Program-made: the position numbers and the translations under genes
Origin: JBGPYM01 sp041493205
GTDB taxonomy: Bacteria; Bacteroidota; Ignavibacteria; UBA10030; UBA6906
NCBI GenBank assembly: GCA_041493205.1
Contig: JBGPYM010000010.1
Span: 1 to 27,700 of the forward strand
DNA length: 27,700 nt
Direction: 5' to 3'
Notes under the pieces: generated by a model
The model's input: the letters and a program-made list of their open reading frames with translations, nothing else
What the model was told of the DNA's origin: nothing
Databases searched by the model: none
In this document: in pieces, positions 24,806-27,700 of the stretch
Layout of the letters: every line of letters starts with the position of its first letter
Numbering within the stretch: position 1 is the first letter of the stretch

Positions 24806-24969
24806 GGTTCCCGGCTGCGGCTACGCTGCGGCGACGACATTGTGAGTCCTCTACCGCAGGTGCCTTGCCGTGCTAACCTATAACAAATGACGCATGTCTT
24901 GAACCCCGCTCAACATCAGCCCGAACACCCCCACCCGTAGTTCCGTCAGCTTCAACGCGTTGTTAGGTG
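24806..24969 (-). repeat. Integron attC site C (end of the higBA cassette), degenerate R' core
   Basis: 164 bp. On the minus strand R'' is ACCTAAC (24963-24969) and L'' AAGCTGACGG, but the R' heptamer reads GGGAACC (24806-24812) where GTTAGGC would be expected from the cassette's other end. The next bases CGACG do agree with that expectation, so this is the right place with a damaged core. Confidence 0.85.
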
Positions 24970-25025
24970 GCCTTTTCCTTTGAGACAGGTATTGCATTTA
25001 GTTCACATATAGGTTAACTTAAATC

Positions 25026-25376
25026 ATGCGTACCATTCGATTCTACAGGACCGATTCAGGCCGTTGTCCGGTTGAGGAGTTCCTTCAATCGATAAGCCCC
25101 CCACATAGGAAGAAGGTAGTCTGGGTGCTCCGCTTGGTGGAAGAATTGGATATGGTCCCCCAGCAGTACATGAAGAAGCTCGTTGGATCGAATGCCCTGT
25201 GGGAGATCCGGTCCCAGATCGGTGGAAACAGCTACAGATTCCTTGGATTCTTTGATGGAGCAACACTTCTGGTACTAACGAGCGGATTCTCGAAAAAGCA
25301 ACAGAAGATACCGGCTCAAGAAATTGAACTCGCGAAGCAACGTCGTAAGGACTATCTAATGAGGAGGAAGCCATGA
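25026..25376 (+). CDS. higB: HigB/RelE-type toxin (phage Gp49-like family)
   Basis: A 116-residue RelE-superfamily mRNA interferase of the HigB / phage-derived Gp49-like family. The pattern is clear: TIRFYRTDSGRCPVEEFL at the N-terminus, a two-helix segment, then VGSNALWEIRSQIGGNSYRFLGFFDGATLLVLTSGFSKK, including the conserved WEIR and the R-F/ FSKK elements. These toxins cut mRNA on the ribosome. Only a poor promoter is visible (TTGCAT at 24993-24998 with TAACTA at 25016-25021, 17-bp spacer). It is toxin-first, as in other higBA pairs, and is oriented opposite to the cassette direction. Confidence 0.9.
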   Translation: MRTIRFYRTDSGRCPVEEFLQSISPPHRKKVVWVLRLVEELDMVPQQYMKKLVGSNALWEIRSQIGGNSYRFLGFFDGATLLVLTSGFSKKQQKIPAQEIELAKQRRKDYLMRRKP

Positions 25377-25651
25377 GTGATGTCGAACGTTTCATCGCCA
25401 AACAGAAGAAGAAGAGTCGTCAGTTTGCAAAGGACTTTGAATCTGGATATCAAGAATTCAAATTCAGCGTCATGTTACGACAAGCCCGTGAGAAGGCAGG
25501 TATTACACAAGAGACCGTGGCAAAGCGCCTGCACACGAAAAAGTCTGCAATTTCCCGGATTGAAAACCACGCTGAAGACATCCGCCTGTCGACCCTCAAG
25601 AAATACGCAAAAGCTGTGGGTAAACACCTCCGAGTGGACCTCACCGAGTAA
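25373..25651 (+). CDS. higA: HigA-type helix-turn-helix antitoxin
   Basis: A 92-residue antitoxin with an XRE-type helix-turn-helix at ~34-85 (MLRQAREKAGITQETVAKRL, then HTKKSAISRIENH and STLKKYAKAVG). The first ~30 residues are charged and likely contact the toxin. The start overlaps the toxin stop as ATGA, giving translational coupling. It probably represses its own operon. The stop is 8 bp from the cassette boundary at the attI core. Confidence 0.92.
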   Translation: MSDVERFIAKQKKKSRQFAKDFESGYQEFKFSVMLRQAREKAGITQETVAKRLHTKKSAISRIENHAEDIRLSTLKKYAKAVGKHLRVDLTE

Positions 25652-25659
25652 CCTGGTGA

Positions 25660-25670
25660 GGCCACCTAAC
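25660..25670 (-). other. attI-like core site / first cassette boundary
   Basis: On the minus strand GTTAGGT (25664-25670) matches GTTRRRY and is followed by GGCC. The 11 bp GGCCACCTAAC here are the exact reverse complement of the other end of cassette 1 (24963-24973). The full extent of attI towards intI cannot be defined by eye. Confidence 0.7.
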
Positions 25671-25716
25671 TATGTATTAGATTGACAACCCTGATCGTAA
25701 ATATCTCTTCGTGTGG

Positions 25717-25738
25717 GTAATATAATCATACCTATTAC
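25717..25738. promoter_or_regulatory. Inverted repeat overlapping Pc, possible operator
   Basis: GTAATA (25717-25722) and TATTAC (25733-25738), 10 bp apart, flank and overlap the Pc -10 region and also a TATAAT (25721-25726) that faces intI. A short GTGT/ACAC extension is imperfect. Confidence 0.35.
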
Positions 25739-25746
25739 ACCGTCAA
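25719..25746 (-). promoter_or_regulatory. Predicted cassette promoter Pc
   Basis: Minus-strand TTGACG (25741-25746), 16-bp spacer, TATATT (25719-25724). The predicted start near 25712 is ~42 nt before the attI core and directs transcription into the cassettes, as expected of an integron Pc. Confidence 0.6.
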
Positions 25747-25756
25747 GACGTGTAAG

Positions 25757-26845
25757 ATGTTCCCGGTGCCGTATAGCACATCCCAGGGATGTAATAGATG
25801 GCACACGTCATATGTCTGGTACAATATCTCCAGCCGCAGTGATTATCTGTATGAGTGGACCGATGTGCTAAACAAGCCACAGCCAAAACTCCTCGATCAG
25901 GTCCGCACGGCTATGGCCCTACGCCGCTTCAGCCCAAAAACGCAGGCGGCCTACATCTCCTGGATAATCCGATTTGTCCGTTTCTACAGATATAGACATC
26001 CGCTCGAGATGGCTACGCCCGAAATCCATTCGTTCCTTTCGTATCTCGCCGAACAGGAACACGTGGCCCCATCCACTCAGAACCAGGCACTTAATGGCAT
26101 CCTCTTCCTTTATAAGGCTGTCCTTCACAAAGACATCGACGCTATCACCCACCTCCCCCGAGCGAACAAGCCCAAACGCCTCCCTACGGTCTTTACGCGC
26201 GACGAGGCCCGTCGTATCATCAACCTTCTGGATCCCGGTCTTAAGCTCATGGCTTCACTCCTCTATGGCTCCGGCCTCCGGCTCATGGAGTGTGTCACGC
26301 TCCGCGTCAAAGATATCGATCTCATTTCCCGTCTCATTACAGTACGCGGCGGAAAAGGCGATCAAGATCGCATTACCATGCTCCCCCGAGCACTCGTCCC
26401 AACTCTGGAGCATCACCTGGCACGCGTGCGTGAACTCCATGCCCACGACATTGCAGTCGGATGGGGAGACACAACCCTCCCGCATGCACTTGTCCGGAAG
26501 TATCCCACTGCCTCAAAGGAGTGGCGGTGGCAATACGCATTCCCATCCTCCCACAGAACTTCTGATTCTCAAACCGGAACCGAGTTTCGACACCATGTCG
26601 ACCCCAGCCTTCTCCAGCGAGCCGTAAAAACCGCAATCCTCAGGGCCGGCGTCCCAAAGAACGGAAGTTGCCATACCTTTCGCCATTCCTTTGCCACACA
26701 TCTGCTGGAAAACGGCTACGATATCCGAACAGTGCAGGAACTCCTCGGCCACCGTGACGTGCAAACTACCATGATCTATACGCACGTCCTCAACAAAGGC
26801 GGTCTTGCCGTCCGCAGCCCGCTCGACGATGACAGACAGCCTTAA
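25757..26845 (+). CDS. intI: Integron integrase IntI (tyrosine recombinase)
   Basis: A 362-residue tyrosine recombinase. The SAM-like core-binding domain starts at ~40 (KPQPKLLDQVRTAMALRRFSPKTQAAYISWI). Catalytic residues visible are Arg175 (GSGLRLMECV), His306-x-x-Arg309 (HTFRHSF), His332 (LLGHRD) and Tyr341 (IYTHVLN). The region KYPTASKEWRWQYAFPS (~248-264) is the IntI-specific patch that separates integron integrases from XerC/D, and the ending GGLAVRSPLD is also typical. It joins cassettes at attI by folding single-stranded attC. Homology begins about residue 37, so the true start may be the in-frame GTG at 25865; I keep the ATG at 25757 as the outer limit. It is divergent from the array. 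Confidence 0.95.
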   Translation: MFPVPYSTSQGCNRWHTSYVWYNISSRSDYLYEWTDVLNKPQPKLLDQVRTAMALRRFSPKTQAAYISWIIRFVRFYRYRHPLEMATPEIHSFLSYLAEQEHVAPSTQNQALNGILFLYKAVLHKDIDAITHLPRANKPKRLPTVFTRDEARRIINLLDPGLKLMASLLYGSGLRLMECVTLRVKDIDLISRLITVRGGKGDQDRITMLPRALVPTLEHHLARVRELHAHDIAVGWGDTTLPHALVRKYPTASKEWRWQYAFPSSHRTSDSQTGTEFRHHVDPSLLQRAVKTAILRAGVPKNGSCHTFRHSFATHLLENGYDIRTVQELLGHRDVQTTMIYTHVLNKGGLAVRSPLDDDRQP

Positions 26846-27141
26846 AACAAGAAGGCCTCCTCATTCTCGCGAACGAAAAGGCCTGTTTCAATGGACTGTA
26901 ACCCCCAAAAAACAATAGCCCACCATCCGGGGGGATCGGGGGCTTGTTTCAACGAGCGCCATCATTTCACTTCCGGAATTTACTTAAGCGGATAACGAAT
27001 AGCAATTCCTTTCGCCATTCAGGGGCATTCACCTGTGTGTTGAGACATCTGAATCCTTAAAAATCCTATCATTGTACAAGATTGGGTCAACAACCGGTTG
27101 AGTCTGGACTCAGACGAGGTGAGGAGACAATCATCGAAAAC
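26846..27141. other. Intergenic stretch between intI and ftcD
   Basis: About 300 bp without a convincing gene. The two genes converge here. A loose AGGCC...GGCCT pair (26854-26885) just after the intI stop has a large loop and no T-run, so I do not call it a terminator. Confidence 0.5.
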
Positions 27142-27166
27142 AAAAAAACCCGCCATCAGCGGGTTT
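27142..27166 (-). terminator. Intrinsic terminator of ftcD
   Basis: On the minus strand the stem AAACCCGC / GCGGGTTT with loop TGATG is followed by a T-run (27142-27148), about 50 nt after the ftcD stop. Confidence 0.88.
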
Positions 27167-27216
27167 CTCGAGCTCTATCAAATTGCTTGTGGCCGTTATC
27201 CGGAAGAAATGACTAC

Positions 27217-27700
27217 TCAATGTTTGAGTTGCGCCTCGATGATTTTCTTCGCCGCATCGAACGGTTCAAGCTGGCTCAGGCCCAGTGCAGCGACGGCGGC
27301 TGCGAGCTGTTCTTCTTCGGGTCCCTTTGGGGCATAGAACGAACCCGCCATCTGGAGCGCTTCCCGGGGCGTGAGCCCGACGATTTCGCTGCCGGTGACG
27401 CTGACGCCGAGCGTGGCGGCCTGTTTCTTGACTTCTTCGAAGGCAATGTGCGGCGGGGTCACGTGGTAGTTCACCAGATTGATCGATACCTGTGCGATGT
27501 TATGCGCTTCGAGCAGTACGCCCATCGCTTTCACGGCCTTGAGCGTGCCCGGTATCATCACTTTTTGTCCTTTCGCGTCGAGCACGGGCTTTCCGTCGGC
27601 GTCTTTCTTCACCCTACCGCTCTCCCGGATGCGGAGGGCGATTTCATTGGCAATGGCGACGTCATTTGTGCCGAGGTTGACGTTATAGGCGATCAGGAAC
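27217..27700 (-). CDS. ftcD: Glutamate formimidoyltransferase, C-terminal part (5' end beyond the window)
   Basis: The visible 160 residues are the C-terminal part of the formiminotransferase: YNVNLGTNDVAIANEIALRIRESG, PGTLKAVKAMGVLLEAHNIAQVSINLVNYHVTPPH, and GSEIVGLTPREALQMAG. The enzyme moves the formimino group from N-formimino-glutamate, a histidine breakdown product, to tetrahydrofolate in the cytoplasm. After the transferase region only ~45 residues follow (PEEEQLAAAVAALGLSQLEPFDAAKKIIEAQLKH), so the cyclodeaminase domain of the fused form is absent. The frame is open to the right edge and a strong terminator follows the stop. Histidine-pathway neighbours, if any, lie outside the window. 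Confidence 0.93.
   Translation of the reverse strand, partial: FLIAYNVNLGTNDVAIANEIALRIRESGRVKKDADGKPVLDAKGQKVMIPGTLKAVKAMGVLLEAHNIAQVSINLVNYHVTPPHIAFEEVKKQAATLGVSVTGSEIVGLTPREALQMAGSFYAPKGPEEEQLAAAVAALGLSQLEPFDAAKKIIEAQLKH

Larger units (their letters stand above)
22829..26845. mobile_element. Chromosomal integron: intI, attI and three gene cassettes
   Basis: An integron integrase gene at the right is transcribed outwards. To its left are an attI-like core (25664-25670) and three attC sites of 163-165 bp in minus-strand orientation. Cassette 1 (about 24812-25669) carries higBA, cassette 2 (about 23986-24811) the brnT/CopG pair, and cassette 3 (about 22835-23985) a lipoprotein. Cassette ends pair as expected for circular intermediates: GGCCACCTAAC (25660-25670) with GTTAGGTGGCC (24963-24973), and GCCCCCTAAC (23977-23986) with GTTAGGGGGC (22985-22994). 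The high mutual similarity of the attC sites is typical of sedentary chromosomal integrons. Confidence 0.88.

Noticed and set aside
22829..24969. Three similar repeats considered as a CRISPR array
   Set aside because: Repeats are ~164 bp with 0.8-1 kb coding spacers, and have attC R/L boxes.
22829..24969. attC sites read in plus orientation, which would match the toxin-antitoxin gene direction
   Set aside because: The extra base lies in the arm that is L'' on the minus strand, the CTAACAA-type end is also on that strand, and the intI/attI position fits only the minus orientation.
26992..27003. 12-bp match ATAACGAATAGC to the edge of attC_A (22831-22842)
   Set aside because: Matches of this length are expected by chance in 27 kb and the flanks do not agree.

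Overview
The window looks like a GC-rich member of the Bacteroidota/Ignavibacteriota/Chlorobi side of bacteria. The best clue is a degenerate type IX secretion (T9SS) C-terminal sorting domain at about 22.6-22.8 kb, of the NFPNPFNP...YDMLGRQV type. It sits beside many secreted glycan-active enzymes. A corrinoid methyl-transfer operon with a reductive activator suggests an anaerobic or facultative lifestyle. The assignment is inferred from protein style only; no rRNA or tRNA is present.

Layout. (1) 1-13.0 kb, all on the minus strand, is a secretion and polysaccharide-use block. Read in transcription order it holds an EamA-type exporter, a secreted protein of unknown family, a GH92 alpha-mannosidase with a large inserted domain, a CBM9-like protein, a Tat-exported GH5-like clan-A glycosidase, a fatty acid hydroxylase with its own promoter, and a secreted C45/phospholipase-B-like Ntn hydrolase cut by the left edge. 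A good sigma70-type promoter lies ahead of the exporter. A ~128-bp palindromic repeat element separates the GH92 and CBM9 genes and encodes the signal peptide of the latter. (2) 13.1-18.0 kb, plus strand, is a tight five-gene corrinoid operon: UroD/MtaA-like methyltransferase, corrinoid protein, homocysteine S-methyltransferase, DUF1638 protein and a RACo-type activator. Together these could move a methyl group from an unknown donor through cobalamin to homocysteine. (3) 18.06-22.5 kb holds a GC-poor DUF1801 gene and, convergent to it, a very large heparinase II/III-like lyase fused to a C-terminal CBM9-like domain.

(4) 22.8-26.85 kb is a chromosomal integron. An intI gene with the integron-specific patch is transcribed rightwards, away from the array. 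To its left are an attI-like core site and three ~164-bp attC sites that resemble one another closely. They delimit three cassettes: higBA, a brnT/CopG toxin-antitoxin pair, and a lipoprotein. Both toxin-antitoxin modules face against the cassette direction, and the brnT pair has a consensus promoter of its own; only the lipoprotein is oriented for expression from the predicted Pc promoter (TTGACG-16-TATATT) in the attI region. The far end of the array abuts the T9SS-domain pseudogene. (5) The right edge holds the 3' part of ftcD (glutamate formimidoyltransferase) with a clear intrinsic terminator.

Four minus- or plus-strand promoters in the window (TTGACC-17-TATACT, TTGACC-17-TAGATT, TTGACT-17-TATACT, TTGACA-17-TATATT) share ordinary -35/-10 architecture.
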